Positions 17,636 to 26,766 of a stretch of 64,000 nucleotides of DNA are shown in pieces; position 1 is the stretch's first letter; every line of letters begins with the position of its first letter. The stretch comes from Streptomyces panaciradicis (GTDB lineage: Bacteria; Actinomycetota; Actinomycetes; Streptomycetales; Streptomycetaceae). Where the stretch lies: contig NZ_JAMGBF010000023.1 in assembly GCF_023516615.1 (NCBI RefSeq), positions 62,001 to 126,000 on the forward strand, read 5' to 3'. Position numbers and translations under genes: made by a program. The notes under the pieces were generated by a model. The model saw nothing but the letters and a program-made list of their open reading frames with translations. It was not told the origin of the DNA and searched no databases.

Positions 17636-18394
17636 TCAGTCCCGGCTGTCCTGGTCACCCACCAGCGTGCCGATCTTCTCACCCTTGACGGCGCGGGCGA
17701 TATTGCCCTCGGCCAGAAGCTCGAAGACGAGGATCGGGAGCTTGTTGTCGCGGCACAGCGTGATGGCGGTGGCGTCGGCGACCTTCAGGTCGCGGGTGAT
17801 GACCTCGCCGTAGCCGAGGGAGTCGAACTTGACGGCGTCCGGGTTGCGCTTGGGGTCGGAGTCGTAGACCCCGTCGACGCCGTTCTTGCCCATCAGCAGC
17901 GCCTCGGCGTCGATCTCCAGGGCGCGCTGGGCGGCGGTGGTGTCGGTGGAGAAGTAGGGCATGCCCATACCGGCGCCGAAGATGACCACGCGGCCCTTCT
18001 CCAGGTGCCGGATGGCGCGCAGCGGGATGTACGGCTCGGCGACCTGCCCCATGGTGATCGCGGTCTGCACCCGGGACTGGATGCCCTCCTTCTCCAGGAA
18101 GTCCTGGAGGGCGAGGCAGTTCATCACGGTGCCGAGCATGCCCATGTAGTCCGAGCGGGCCCGGTCCATGCCGCGCTGCTGGAGCTCGGCGCCGCGGAAG
18201 AAGTTGCCGCCGCCGATGACGACCGCGATCTCCGCGCCGTCGCGGACGACGGCCGCGATCTCGCGGGCGATCTTGTGCACCACGTCGGGGTCGACCCCCA
18301 GGCCCCCACCACCGGAGAAGGCCTCACCGGACAGCTTCAGCAGAAACCGGCCGCGTACTTTGCCGTCGTCGCTCTTCTGGGGCTTGGTGGTCAT
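17636..18394 (-). CDS. pyrH: UMP kinase
   Basis: 252 residues. Amino acid kinase fold with LLKLSGEAF (phosphate binding), [11 protein letters not shown] and the UMP/ATP region [14 protein letters not shown]. It phosphorylates UMP to UDP, usually as a hexamer stimulated by GTP and inhibited by UTP. ATG 18394 is chosen; a longer frame to 18439 would run into the terminator hairpin just upstream. About 145 bases separate it from frr. Confidence 0.97.
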   Translation of the reverse strand: MTTKPQKSDDGKVRGRFLLKLSGEAFSGGGGLGVDPDVVHKIAREIAAVVRDGAEIAVVIGGGNFFRGAELQQRGMDRARSDYMGMLGTVMNCLALQDFLEKEGIQSRVQTAITMGQVAEPYIPLRAIRHLEKGRVVIFGAGMGMPYFSTDTTAAQRALEIDAEALLMGKNGVDGVYDSDPKRNPDAVKFDSLGYGEVITRDLKVADATAITLCRDNKLPILVFELLAEGNIARAVKGEKIGTLVGDQDSRD

Positions 18395-18432
18395 GGAGAT
18401 CCCGCCTCTTTCACGTGTTGCACATACGAAGA

Positions 18433-18482
18433 AGGCCATTGCCGCTGGGGTGGCGTTTCGCTCCCATGCTCGGCAATGGCCT
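18433..18482 (-). terminator. Hairpin between tsf and pyrH
   Basis: AGGCCATTGCCG pairs with CGGCAATGGCCT around a 26-base loop that is itself partly structured. It can end or attenuate the rpsB-tsf transcript before pyrH. Confidence 0.65.
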
Positions 18483-18565
18483 CCTCGTCAGATCCGCTGT
18501 CGTCCGTCACCCGCTGACAACCGCGTACGACCCTATCGGGGTCGCGCGCCGATCGCGGTACGGAC

Positions 18566-19402
18566 TCAGATGCCGACCTTGATGCGCGCGAAGCGCTTCA
18601 GGGTGACACCGGCCTCGTCCAGGACCTTCTGGACGGACTTCTTGTTGTCGAGCGCGTACGGCTGGCCGAGCAGCGTGGCGTCCTTGAAGAAGCCGTTGAG
18701 GCGACCCTCGACGATCTTCGGCAGGGCGGCCTCGGGCTTGCCCTCGGCGCGGGTGGTCTCCTCGGCGATGCGACGCTCGGACTCGACGACCTCGGCCGGC
18801 ACGTCCTCCTTGGAGAGGTACTTCGGCGCGAAGGCGGCGATGTGCTGGGCGATGCCCTTGGCGACCTCGGCGTTCGGCTTGTCCAGCTCGACGAGGACAC
18901 CGATCTGCGGGGGCAGGTCGGGCATCGTGCGGTGCATGTACGCGAGGACGTAGCCGTCGGAGTACTGCGCGAAGCGGTCCAGGACGATCTTCTCGCCCAG
19001 GTTGGCGTTGGCCTCGTCCACGAACGCCTGGACGGTCTTGCCGGCCTCGATCTCGGAGGCGAGCAGGGCGTCGAGGTCGGCCGGGGAGGTCTTCGCGACG
19101 TGCTCGGCGATCGCGGTGGCGACGGCCTGGAACTTCTCGCCCTTGGCGACGAAGTCCGTCTCGCACTTCAGCTCGACCAGGACGCCGGAGGAGTTGTCGT
19201 CGGCGATGATGGAGACCACGGCGCCGTTCTCGGCGGAGCGGCCCTCGCGCTTGGCGACGCCCTTCTGGCCCTTGATGCGGAGCGCCTCGACGGCCTTGTC
19301 GACGTTGCCCTCGGCCTCGTCCAGCGCCTTCTTGCAGTCCATCATGCCGGCGCCGGTGAGCTCACGAAGCTTCTTGACGTCGGCGGCGGTGTAGTTCGCC
19401 AT
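18566..19402 (-). CDS. tsf: Translation elongation factor Ts
   Basis: 278 residues. MANYTAADVKKLRELTGAG opens the N-terminal UBA-like domain and CKKALDEAEGN follows. TDFVAKGEKF is the EF-Tu contact signature that displaces Mg2+-GDP. The core and dimerisation regions are full length. It lies downstream of rpsB, as in most bacteria, and the intergenic region holds two hairpins that probably tune the ratio of S2 to EF-Ts. Confidence 0.97.
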   Translation of the reverse strand: MANYTAADVKKLRELTGAGMMDCKKALDEAEGNVDKAVEALRIKGQKGVAKREGRSAENGAVVSIIADDNSSGVLVELKCETDFVAKGEKFQAVATAIAEHVAKTSPADLDALLASEIEAGKTVQAFVDEANANLGEKIVLDRFAQYSDGYVLAYMHRTMPDLPPQIGVLVELDKPNAEVAKGIAQHIAAFAPKYLSKEDVPAEVVESERRIAEETTRAEGKPEAALPKIVEGRLNGFFKDATLLGQPYALDNKKSVQKVLDEAGVTLKRFARIKVGI

Positions 19403-19455
19403 GAGTCTGTGAATCTTTCTCGAAGTCTGGAAGATCGAAGATCTACGGGGTCTGT

Positions 19456-19477
19456 GGCCCCCATGTGGTCGGGGGCC
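19456..19477 (-). terminator. Small hairpin in the rpsB-tsf spacer
   Basis: GGCCCCC pairs with GGGGGCC around an 8-base loop; probably an attenuator or RNA stabiliser rather than a full terminator. Confidence 0.4.
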
Positions 19478-19504
19478 GCTGACTCACCGCCGACCTACGG
19501 GTGA

Positions 19505-19541
19505 ACGGCGGGGGCGGACTTGATGTCGCCGCCCCCGCCGT
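19505..19541 (-). terminator. GC-rich hairpin directly after rpsB
   Basis: ACGGCGGGGGCG pairs with CGCCCCCGCCGT around an internal loop. Its place between two genes expected to be co-transcribed suggests attenuation. Confidence 0.6.
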
Positions 19542-19560
19542 CACCACTGACGCTGACGGG

Positions 19561-20484
19561 TCAGGCCTGCTCGGCGTCCGCGGCCGGGGCGGCCTCGGCG
19601 GCCGGAGCCTCGGCCGCGGGGGCCTCGGCAGGGGCCTCAGCGGCCTCGGCGGGAGCCTCGGCGGCCTCGGCCGGCTTCTCGGCCTCGGCGGCGGGGGCGG
19701 CCTCGTCGGCCTTCTTCTCACCCTCGAGCAGGTCGCGCTCCCACTCGGCGAGCGGCTCGCCCGCGGCCTTCTCCTTGCCCTCGGTGGCCACACCGCTGCG
19801 GGAGATGAGGCCCTCGGCGACGGCGTCGGCGATCACGCGGGTGAGCAGGGTGACGGAGCGGATCGCGTCGTCGTTGCCCGGGATCTTGTAGTCGACCTCG
19901 TCGGGGTCGCAGTTGGTGTCGAGGATCGCGACGACCGGGATGTTGAGCTTGCGGGCCTCGCCGACCGCGATGTGCTCCTTCTTGGTGTCCACGATCCAGA
20001 CGGCGCTGGGCACCTTCTGCATCTCGCGGATACCGCCGAGGGTCTTCTCCAGCTTGGCCTTCTCGCGCGAGAGCACGAGAAGCTCCTTCTTGGTCAGACC
20101 CGAGGCCGCGACGTCCTCGAAGTCGATCTGCTCAAGCTCCTTGAGGCGCTGCAGACGCTTGTAGACGGTGGAGAAGTTGGTGAGCATGCCGCCCAGCCAG
20201 CGCTGGTTGACGTAGGGCATGCCGACGCGGGTGGCCTGCTCGGCGATGGCCTCCTGCGCCTGCTTCTTCGTGCCGACGAACATGACCGTGCCGCCGTGGG
20301 CGACGGTCTCCTTGACGAACTCGTAGGCGCGGTCGATGTACGACAGCGACTGGAGCAGGTCGATGATGTAGATGCCGTTGCGCTCGGTGAAGATGAAGCG
20401 CTTCATCTTCGGGTTCCAGCGACGGGTCTGGTGACCGAAGTGGACGCCGCTCTCCAGCAGCTCCCGCATCGTGACGACGGCCAT
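19561..20484 (-). CDS. rpsB: 30S ribosomal protein S2
   Basis: 307 residues. The S2 core runs from [20 protein letters not shown] through [12 protein letters not shown] and [15 protein letters not shown] to [20 protein letters not shown]. Residues after about 250 are an Ala/Glu/Pro-rich tail with repeated AEAPAEA-like units, common in Streptomyces S2 and probably disordered. The ATG at 20484 has an AAGGAG site about 8 bases upstream; open frame continues far beyond it but is not S2. First gene of the rpsB-tsf unit. Confidence 0.97.
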   Translation of the reverse strand: MAVVTMRELLESGVHFGHQTRRWNPKMKRFIFTERNGIYIIDLLQSLSYIDRAYEFVKETVAHGGTVMFVGTKKQAQEAIAEQATRVGMPYVNQRWLGGMLTNFSTVYKRLQRLKELEQIDFEDVAASGLTKKELLVLSREKAKLEKTLGGIREMQKVPSAVWIVDTKKEHIAVGEARKLNIPVVAILDTNCDPDEVDYKIPGNDDAIRSVTLLTRVIADAVAEGLISRSGVATEGKEKAAGEPLAEWERDLLEGEKKADEAAPAAEAEKPAEAAEAPAEAAEAPAEAPAAEAPAAEAAPAADAEQA

Positions 20485-20687
20485 GGCCGTTTCTCCTTGG
20501 TTTTCTCGGTTGTGCCGCGGGTACCGGACGGCTCCCGCGCCTGACGCCCGCGTGCGCCTTGCCGCGAAGGACCGAGAGGCGCTGACACCGGCGGGTGACC
20601 ACCTGATGTCGGGGCGTGCGAAGTCGACCCGGTGACCCGGATCGCCAGAAGAAGTGTACGGGACCGGCGGGGCACCGGGTGACGCCG

Positions 20688-20714
20688 CTGTCCACAACCC
20701 GGGAGTTGTCCACA
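20688..20714 (+). promoter_or_regulatory. Pair of DnaA boxes upstream of rpsB
   Basis: CTGTCCACA (20688-20696) and TTGTCCACA (20706-20714) are tandem matches to the Streptomyces DnaA box TTGTCCACA, 18 bases apart. They lie in the 253-base gap between rpsB and the divergent M23-like gene. This gap also has a weak minus-strand TACACT (20658-20653). DnaA titration or DnaA control of rpsB is possible. Confidence 0.5.
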
Positions 20715-20737
20715 GATCCCGGCCATGATCGACGGGG

Positions 20738-21352
20738 ATGCGGGACGGTTTCCGCATGCGAGCGAAGCGATACGGACGCCTGACGGCGGCGGCGCTGCCG
20801 GTGCTGGCGTGGGCGGCCGTGACCCCGTGGGCGTGGGCGGAGCCCCCGCCCTCCCCGGCGGCCCCCTCCCCCGGCACCGCCGCGATCGGCCGCGCCTGGC
20901 CGGTGGGCACCCGTCCCGTGGTCCTACGGGGCTGGGAGCCCCCGGCGACGGTCTACGGCCCCGGTCACCGCGGCGTGGACCTGGCGGCGCCGGCCGGGAC
21001 ACCGGTGCGCGCGGTGGCGGCCGGCCGGGTCTCCTTCGCGGGCCGGGTGGCGGGCCGGGGCGTGGTCTCGGTGGAGCTGGGCGGAACGGACCTGCGCACG
21101 ACGTACGAGCCGGTACGGCCGTCCGTGCGCAAGGGCGCCGAGGTGGCGGCGGGCGAGGTGGTGGGCGTGGTGGAGCCGGCGGGTGCGCACTGCGCGGTGA
21201 CGTGCGTGCACTGGGGTCTGCTCAGGGGGCGGACCTATCTGGATCCCCTGTCGCTGCTCCCGCCGTGGCTGCTGCGCGGAGGGCCGTCGAGACTGCTGCC
21301 CGTGCTCGGAGTGCCGCTGCCCCGGCCGGTCTCAGCCGCGAACGCCCCGTAG
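20738..21352 (+). CDS. Secreted M23-family (LytM-like) peptidase homologue
   Basis: 204 residues. A signal peptide spans about 8-35 (basic MRAKRYGR, hydrophobic core, WAWA). The LytM core includes [18 protein letters not shown], which supplies the zinc His and Asp. The second motif, usually HxH, reads CVHWG, so one His is replaced by Cys while the zinc His remains. LytM proteins cut or bind peptidoglycan cross-bridges; the altered motif could mean an atypical or inactive enzyme. The ATG at 20756 is an alternative start. Its end overlaps the converging TetR gene by 21 bases. Confidence 0.85.
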   Translation: MRDGFRMRAKRYGRLTAAALPVLAWAAVTPWAWAEPPPSPAAPSPGTAAIGRAWPVGTRPVVLRGWEPPATVYGPGHRGVDLAAPAGTPVRAVAAGRVSFAGRVAGRGVVSVELGGTDLRTTYEPVRPSVRKGAEVAAGEVVGVVEPAGAHCAVTCVHWGLLRGRTYLDPLSLLPPWLLRGGPSRLLPVLGVPLPRPVSAANAP

Positions 21353-21910
21353 CGCCATGCCCACCGCCGCGTCCGCGACCACCGCGGGCTCCTCGGCGCC
21401 CAGCTCGATGCGCCGCACGGCCGCGTCGACCACGCCCTGCACCAGCATCGCGGCCAGCCGGGGCTCCGCGTGCCCCAGCTCCGCCAGCGCCTCGACGATC
21501 ATCGTCACGAGCCCGCCGTGCGCGGCCCGGATCCGCTCCCGCGCCCCGGCGTCCAGCTCGCTCGCGGAGATCGCGACCACGGCCCGGTGCCGCCGGTCCC
21601 CCACCAGCTCCAGCTGCCGCCGTACGTACGCCGCGATCCGGTCCTCGGCCGCGTCCTCCCGCTCCATGGCCGCCGCGACCTCGGCCGCCCACACGGGGAA
21701 GTCGACCTGGCACAGCTCCTCGACCACCGCGGCCCGCGACCGGAAGTACTCGTACACGGACGACCGCGCCAGCCCCGTCCGCTCGGCGAGGGCCGGGAAC
21801 GTCAGCGCCTCCGTCCCGCCCTCGGACAGCAGGGACCGAGCCGCGTCCAGCAGGGCGGCTCGCTGCATCGACCGGTGTTCGGCCACGGAGGCCGCTCGAA
21901 TCCTTGGCAC
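21332..21910 (-). CDS. TetR family transcriptional regulator
   Basis: 192 residues. The N-terminal helix-turn-helix shows AALLDAARSLLSEGGTEALT and AERTGLARSSVYEYFRSRAA, the TetR signature. A helical ligand domain of about 130 residues follows. The start is uncertain: GTG 21910 (VPRIRAASVAEH) matches the usual start of such proteins, with GTG 21919 and 21955 also in frame. Convergent with the M23-like gene and co-directional with whiG upstream. Target and ligand unknown. Confidence 0.85.
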   Translation of the reverse strand: MPRIRAASVAEHRSMQRAALLDAARSLLSEGGTEALTFPALAERTGLARSSVYEYFRSRAAVVEELCQVDFPVWAAEVAAAMEREDAAEDRIAAYVRRQLELVGDRRHRAVVAISASELDAGARERIRAAHGGLVTMIVEALAELGHAEPRLAAMLVQGVVDAAVRRIELGAEEPAVVADAAVGMALRGVRG

Positions 21911-21971
21911 GTCAACCACTTTACGGACGCGCCACCCCTGACGGGAGGGAGTCACGCCCTCCGGCGGGCCG

Positions 21972-22814
21972 TCACCGCCCGAAGCCGGCCAGCTTCGCCC
22001 GCAGCTGCAGCACCGACTTGGTGTGGATCTGGCTCACCCGGCTCTCGGTCACACCGAGCACGTGGCCGATCTCGGCGAGCGTGAGGCCCTCGTAGTAGTA
22101 CAGCGTGACGACGGTCTTCTCCCGTTCGGGCAGGGTGTTGATGGCCCGCGCCAGGAACCGCCGCAGCTCCCGGTCCTCGGCCACCTCCACGGGGTTGTCC
22201 GCGGCGGTGTCCTCCAGGGTGTCCATCAGACTCAGCCGGTCGCCGCCCTCACCGCCCACGTGCAGCAGCTCCTCCAGCGCCACCACGTTGGCCAGCGACA
22301 ACTGGCTGAACACCGCGTGGAGGTCGTCCACCGCGATGCCCATCTCGGCGGCCACCTCCCCCTCCGACGGCGTCCGTCTGAGCCGCGCCTCCAACGTCGC
22401 GTACGCCCGCTCCACGTTGCGCGCCTTCTGCCGCACCGAGCGCGGGATCCAGTCCAGCGCCCGCAGCTCGTCGATCATCGCGCCCCGGATCCGGGTGATC
22501 GCGTACGTCTCGAACTTGATCTCCCGGTCGACGTCGAACTTCTCGATCGCGTCGATCAGCCCGAAGACGCCCGACGAGACGAAGTCGGCCTGCTCCACAT
22601 TGGGCGGCAGACCGACGCTCACCCGCCCCGCCACGTATTTGACCAGCGGCGAGTAGTGCAGGATCAGCTGCTCCCGCAGCCGCTCGTCGCCCGTCGCCTT
22701 GTACGACCGCCACAGCTCGTCGAGCGTCGAGGGAGCGGGCGGCCGCACGCTGCCACCGTCACGGGCGGCTGGGGGGATCGCCGCCCGGTCGGACCCGGAG
22801 GTGTGCTGGGGCAT
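21972..22814 (-). CDS. whiG: RNA polymerase sigma factor WhiG (sporulation, FliA-like)
   Basis: 280 residues, the same length as S. coelicolor WhiG and near-identical as far as I recall. Region 2 holds [10 protein letters not shown] and [19 protein letters not shown] for core binding and -10 recognition, followed by the [12 protein letters not shown] region 3 motif. The C-terminal region 4 helix-turn-helix is [20 protein letters not shown]. It directs early sporulation genes (whiH, whiI) in aerial hyphae and is held in check by the anti-sigma factor RsiG with c-di-GMP. ATG 22814 follows AAGGCGACGA. Confidence 0.97.
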   Translation of the reverse strand: MPQHTSGSDRAAIPPAARDGGSVRPPAPSTLDELWRSYKATGDERLREQLILHYSPLVKYVAGRVSVGLPPNVEQADFVSSGVFGLIDAIEKFDVDREIKFETYAITRIRGAMIDELRALDWIPRSVRQKARNVERAYATLEARLRRTPSEGEVAAEMGIAVDDLHAVFSQLSLANVVALEELLHVGGEGGDRLSLMDTLEDTAADNPVEVAEDRELRRFLARAINTLPEREKTVVTLYYYEGLTLAEIGHVLGVTESRVSQIHTKSVLQLRAKLAGFGR

Positions 22815-22973
22815 TCGTCGCCTTGTGCCGTTCTGCCGTGAAGTACGCGTTCTACGTGAAGTGCGTCGGAATCCCCGTGAGCGTAGCGTGACTGGAGCGT
22901 CGCGGTGAGCGAGGAAGAGCGGGGAACGGGTACGCAGATACGTTCCGACGGGCGCCCCACCCACGCACGGCGA

Positions 22974-22986
22974 TCGCCCAGCGTGA
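22974..22986 (-). promoter_or_regulatory. Candidate BldD-binding site upstream of whiG
   Basis: On the minus strand TCACGCTGGGCGA fits the recalled BldD half-palindrome TnACnC(A/T)GnGTnA with one mismatch. It lies 160 bases upstream of the whiG start. BldD is known to repress whiG in S. coelicolor, which makes the position sensible. Confidence 0.4.
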
Positions 22987-23024
22987 CCGACCGGCACCGT
23001 CCCGCGGAGGCGTTTGCCCAGGTG

Positions 23025-24218
23025 TCAGGCGTTCCCCCGGACGGCCGAACACGCTCCGTCGACCTCCATCGCCCCCTCCCGTCCGGACATCACGGCCTGG
23101 CGCGTCAACTTCCAGCCGTCGCCGTGTCGTTCGACGTAACCAAGTGATCGAAGTTCGTACAGGCGCGCGACCGCGTCCTCCGGCGAGGTCTGCGCGCCCC
23201 GCGCGACGGCGGCGGCCGACGCCGTGCCACGACCGGGCAGCGCGGCGAGCACCCGCCGGGCGGCGGCCTCCAGCAGGTCCCTGGGCAACACGGGTCCGCG
23301 TCGCTCCGGTGCCAGCTGGCCCATGTCGCCGACCAGTTCGACGACTTCCGCGGGATCGGTGACGAGCACGGCGTCGCCCCGCAGCAGTTCGTGCACTCCG
23401 GCCGACAGGCTGCTGGTGGCGGGACCGGGCACGCCCATCGTGTGCCGGCCGAGCCGCTGCGCCGCCCTGGCCGTCACCAGCGAGCCGCTGCGGTGGGCGG
23501 CCTCGACGACGACGGTTCCCCTGGTCAGGGCGGCGATGACGCGATTGCGGACGACGAACCGGCCGGCCGTCGGGTGCTCGCCGGGCGGCAGCTCCCCGAC
23601 GACGAGGCCCTGCTCCGCGATCCGGTTGATCAGCTCGGTGTGTCCGCGGGGGTAGGGCCGGTCGACCCCGCAGGCCAGTACGGCGACGGTGGCGCCGCCC
23701 GCGCCGAGCGCGCCCCGGTGCGCGGCGCCGTCGACTCCGTAGGCGCCGCCGGAGACGACCACCCAGCCGTGTTCGGCGAGGCCGGCGCCGAGCGTGGCCG
23801 CCATGTGGGCGCCGTACTCGGTGCAGGCGCGGGCGCCGACGACGGCGACGGATCTCAGCGCCCACATCCGCAGGCTGGGCCGGCCGCGCACCCACAGCCC
23901 CAGCGGGCGGGTGTCCCCCAGGTCGTCGAGCTGGCCGGGCCACTCCGGGCCGCCCGGCACCACGAACCGCACACCGGCGTCCCGCGCGGCCCGCAGATCG
24001 CGGCCGGCGTCGGCCTCCCGGGCCCGCCCCAGCATCCCCGCCCACCGCCTGTCGCTGACCCCGGCCGGCTGCGGCCCCCCGACCCGCAGTACCCGCGCCA
24101 CCCTCACGGCCCCCCACTCCCGGACCCACCGGCCCCCGACCGGGTCCCCGGGTTCGAGAACCCGGCTGAGAAGCACCCGCGCGAGCAGTTCGTCGTCCAG
24201 GTCCTCGGCGGCGCTCAC
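23025..24218 (-). CDS. dprA: DNA-processing protein DprA/Smf
   Basis: 397 residues. An N-terminal SAM-like helical part precedes the Rossmann core (about 120-300), which has SVAVVGARACTEYG, VVSGGAYGVDGAAHRGAL, VVVEAAHRSGSLVTARAA and GVPGPATSSLSAG. A C-terminal winged helix (LYELRSLGYVERHGDGWKLT) follows. DprA loads RecA onto incoming single-stranded DNA in competent bacteria; in Streptomyces it probably serves recombination. The GTG start overlaps the comM stop codon by four bases (GTGA). Confidence 0.93.
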   Translation of the reverse strand: MSAAEDLDDELLARVLLSRVLEPGDPVGGRWVREWGAVRVARVLRVGGPQPAGVSDRRWAGMLGRAREADAGRDLRAARDAGVRFVVPGGPEWPGQLDDLGDTRPLGLWVRGRPSLRMWALRSVAVVGARACTEYGAHMAATLGAGLAEHGWVVVSGGAYGVDGAAHRGALGAGGATVAVLACGVDRPYPRGHTELINRIAEQGLVVGELPPGEHPTAGRFVVRNRVIAALTRGTVVVEAAHRSGSLVTARAAQRLGRHTMGVPGPATSSLSAGVHELLRGDAVLVTDPAEVVELVGDMGQLAPERRGPVLPRDLLEAAARRVLAALPGRGTASAAAVARGAQTSPEDAVARLYELRSLGYVERHGDGWKLTRQAVMSGREGAMEVDGACSAVRGNA

Positions 24219-25840
24219 GTCATCGCCCCGATCGCCATGGGTGCGCCCCTCGGCACTCCCGTACGCAGTTGCAGCGCGAGGGCGACGTCCGTCGCGTCGG
24301 GCCTGTCGTGGCCGACGAGATCGGCGACCGTCCAGGCGACGCGCAGGACGCGGTCGAGTCCGCGGGCGGTCAGCACGCCCCGTTCCAGGTTGCGCTCGGC
24401 TTCGTCCATCGCGCCGCTCGCCGCGTGCCAGCGGCTGCGCAGTTCACGGCCGGGGATCTCGCTGTTGGTCCGCCACGGTGTGCCGGCGAGCCGTGCCGAC
24501 GCCCGTTGCCGGGCCGACCGCACCCGGTCGGCGACCGTCGCCGTCGACTCGCCGCGGGCACCCCGCAGGGTCAGCTCGGCGCGTGTGACCCGGTCCACCT
24601 CGACCCGAAGGTCGACGCGGTCGAGCAGCGGTCCGGACAGTCGTGCCTGGTAGCGGCGGACGGCCGAGGGCGGGCACTCGCAGAAGTCGTCGGTCTGCGA
24701 GAAGCGGCCGCAGGGGCAGGGGTTGGCGGCGAGCACCATCAGGAACTTCGCCGGGAACCGCACCACCCCGGCACTGCGGGCGATCACCACATGGCCGGCT
24801 TCCAGGGGCTGCCGCAACGCGTCGAGGGCCCGGCTGCTGAACTCGGGGGTCTCGTCCAAAAAGAGGACACCGCGGTGCGACAGGGACACGGCCCCGGGCC
24901 GCGCGATCCCCTGACCGCCGCCCACCAGGGCCTGCATGGTCGCCGAGTGGTGCGGGGCGCAGTAGGGGGCGATGTCGATCAGCGGTTTGCCCGGTGGCAG
25001 CAGGCCCGCCACCGAGTGGACGGCCGTGACCTCCAGGGACTCCTCGCGGGTGAGCCGGGGCAGGATGGCCGGCAGCCGTTCCGCGAGCATCGTCTTGCCG
25101 GCACCCGGCGGGCCTTCCAGGAACAGATGGTGGCCGCCCGCCGCCGCGACCTCCACCGCCGTGCGCGCCGAGATCTGGCCGACGACGTCCGCGAGGTCGT
25201 GGCCCTGCTCGTGCTGGGCGGCGCCGAAGCTGTGCATGCCCGTGGCCGCGCCGGTGCCCGGCACCCGCAGACCGGCCAGGAGGGGGTCCGGGCGGCCCAC
25301 CTCGTCCGGCTCCTCCTCGGGCACCGGCTCGTCCGCCAGGACGGCGATCAGCTGGCGCAGGCTGCGCACCCCGAGGACGGAGACGCCGGGTACCAGCGAG
25401 GCCTCGGCGGCAGCGCACTCGGGCACGACCACCTGCTCGTATCCGGCGTCCGCGGCGGCGAGCACCGCCGGCAGGATGCCCCGCACCGGACGCACCCGGC
25501 CGTCCAGCCCCAGCTCCCCGATCATGACGATGTCCGCGAGGACGCGCGGATCGATGCGTTCGGAGGCACCGAGCACGGCACAGGCGACGGCGAGGTCGAA
25601 CCCGCTGCCGCCCTTCGGCACCGAGGCGGGGCTGAGTCCGACCGTGAGTTTCTTCTGCGGCCATTCGCCGCCGGAGTTGACGACCGCGGCCCGGACCCGG
25701 TCCCTGCTCTCCGTCAGGCTCTTGTCGGGCAGTCCCACCAGGGTGAACGCGGCCACTCCCGGTTCCAGGTCGGCCTGGACCTCGACGACGACGCCCTCGA
25801 CGCCCACCAGTGCCACCGAACACGTACGCGCGAAGCCCAT
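24215..25840 (-). CDS. comM: YifB/ComM family Mg chelatase-like AAA ATPase
   Basis: 541 residues. The N-terminal Lon-protease-like S5 fold shows VEVQADLEPGVAAFTLVGLPD, followed by the AAA+ domain with Walker A GPPGAGKTML and Walker B VLFLDETPEF, and the C-terminal lid domain. ComM is a bidirectional helicase that helps integrate DNA during transformation. The start MGFARTCSVALVGVEG at 25840 lies next to the yraN stop codon (1 base apart). yraN, comM and dprA form one operon. Confidence 0.93.
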   Translation of the reverse strand: MGFARTCSVALVGVEGVVVEVQADLEPGVAAFTLVGLPDKSLTESRDRVRAAVVNSGGEWPQKKLTVGLSPASVPKGGSGFDLAVACAVLGASERIDPRVLADIVMIGELGLDGRVRPVRGILPAVLAAADAGYEQVVVPECAAAEASLVPGVSVLGVRSLRQLIAVLADEPVPEEEPDEVGRPDPLLAGLRVPGTGAATGMHSFGAAQHEQGHDLADVVGQISARTAVEVAAAGGHHLFLEGPPGAGKTMLAERLPAILPRLTREESLEVTAVHSVAGLLPPGKPLIDIAPYCAPHHSATMQALVGGGQGIARPGAVSLSHRGVLFLDETPEFSSRALDALRQPLEAGHVVIARSAGVVRFPAKFLMVLAANPCPCGRFSQTDDFCECPPSAVRRYQARLSGPLLDRVDLRVEVDRVTRAELTLRGARGESTATVADRVRSARQRASARLAGTPWRTNSEIPGRELRSRWHAASGAMDEAERNLERGVLTARGLDRVLRVAWTVADLVGHDRPDATDVALALQLRTGVPRGAPMAIGAMT

Positions 25841-25841
25841 C

Positions 25842-26204
25842 TCAGGCCACCCCCCGCGCATGCTCGAGGCGGGCGGCCCCGCGCCTCGGCAGGACGACGC
25901 CGACGAGGTCGATGCGGACCCCTCCCGGCGGCGCGCCACCGTGTGCGTGGATCCAGTGCTCGGCGAGACTCCGCAGTCGCCGGGCCTTCTCGGGCGGGAC
26001 CGCGGCCATGGGGTGCTGGAAGGAACCCGCCCGCCGCGTCTTCACCTCGCAGACGACCAGCACCTCGCCGTCCCGCGCCACGATGTCGATCTCTCCGGAC
26101 CTGCCGCAGCGCCAGTTGCGCTCCAGCACCGTCATCCCGGCCTCGGTCAGCCGGCGGGCGGCGAGGTCTTCTCCGTACTTGCCGAGTGCGCTCCGTGCGT
26201 TCAT
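25842..26204 (-). CDS. UPF0102 (YraN) endonuclease-like protein
   Basis: 120 residues. The YraN family nuclease-like fold is shown by [31 protein letters not shown] and LVVCEVKTR, where the E-ID-EVK residues resemble a Holliday junction resolvase active site. No biochemical role is firmly set. GGAGGTG about 8 bases upstream supports ATG 26204. It heads the yraN-comM-dprA group. Confidence 0.9.
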   Translation of the reverse strand: MNARSALGKYGEDLAARRLTEAGMTVLERNWRCGRSGEIDIVARDGEVLVVCEVKTRRAGSFQHPMAAVPPEKARRLRSLAEHWIHAHGGAPPGGVRIDLVGVVLPRRGAARLEHARGVA

Positions 26205-26314
26205 GTCGGCACCACCTCCGGTGCCAACCGTCACGCATCCACCCGGGTCAAGTGGATCTTGGTGGACTACTCACCGGTTGTGGAAAACTCCGCCACTCAC
26301 ACGGGTGAAAAGGC

Positions 26315-26346
26315 ACACCGGCACACACGCACACCGGTACACACGC
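26315..26346. repeat. Two tandem copies of a 16-base CA-rich repeat
   Basis: ACACCGGCACACACGC and ACACCGGTACACACGC follow one another directly, and a third partial copy (ACACCAATAAACAG) follows. The 180-base gap between yraN and the DUF2469 gene has an unusually skewed purine/pyrimidine make-up here. Confidence 0.7.
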
Positions 26347-26385
26347 ACACCAATAAACAGACGCACCGGTGAACAGGAAAACGGC

Positions 26386-26694
26386 TCAGCTGCTCGGCAG
26401 CTCGAGGTCGCTCTTGTTGAGCTCCTCGATGTTCACGTCCTTGAACGTCAGTACCCGGACCTGCTTCACGAAGCGCGCCGGCCGGTACATGTCCCACACC
26501 CAGGCGTCCGCCATCGACACCTCGAAGAACACCTCGCCCTGGACCGAGTGCACCTGCATCTCGTAGTCGTTGGTCAGGTAGAAGCGCCGCTCGGTCTCGA
26601 TCACGTATTTGAACAGACCGACGACATCGCGGTACTCCCGGTAGAGCTTCAGCTCCATCTCGGTCTCGTACTTCTCGAGGTCCTCGGCGCTCAT
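26386..26694 (-). CDS. DUF2469 domain protein
   Basis: 102 residues, MSAEDLEKYETEMELKLYREYRDVVGLFKYV, an actinobacterial family of unknown role that is usually encoded next to rnhB or yraN. Sequence identity is very high across the phylum, suggesting an essential or basic role. No membrane segment or known active site. It lies between the signal peptidase/NUDIX group and yraN. Confidence 0.92.
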   Translation of the reverse strand: MSAEDLEKYETEMELKLYREYRDVVGLFKYVIETERRFYLTNDYEMQVHSVQGEVFFEVSMADAWVWDMYRPARFVKQVRVLTFKDVNIEELNKSDLELPSS

Positions 26695-26766
26695 GGCATG
26701 TTCCCCTTCAGCCGTGCGATCCCCCCATTGTGCGCCAGTCCCGCGCGCCCCCAGTCGATTTCCGGG

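Noticed and set aside
26270..26290. TTGTGGAAAA as a DnaA box
   Set aside because: Too degenerate against TTGTCCACA and single.
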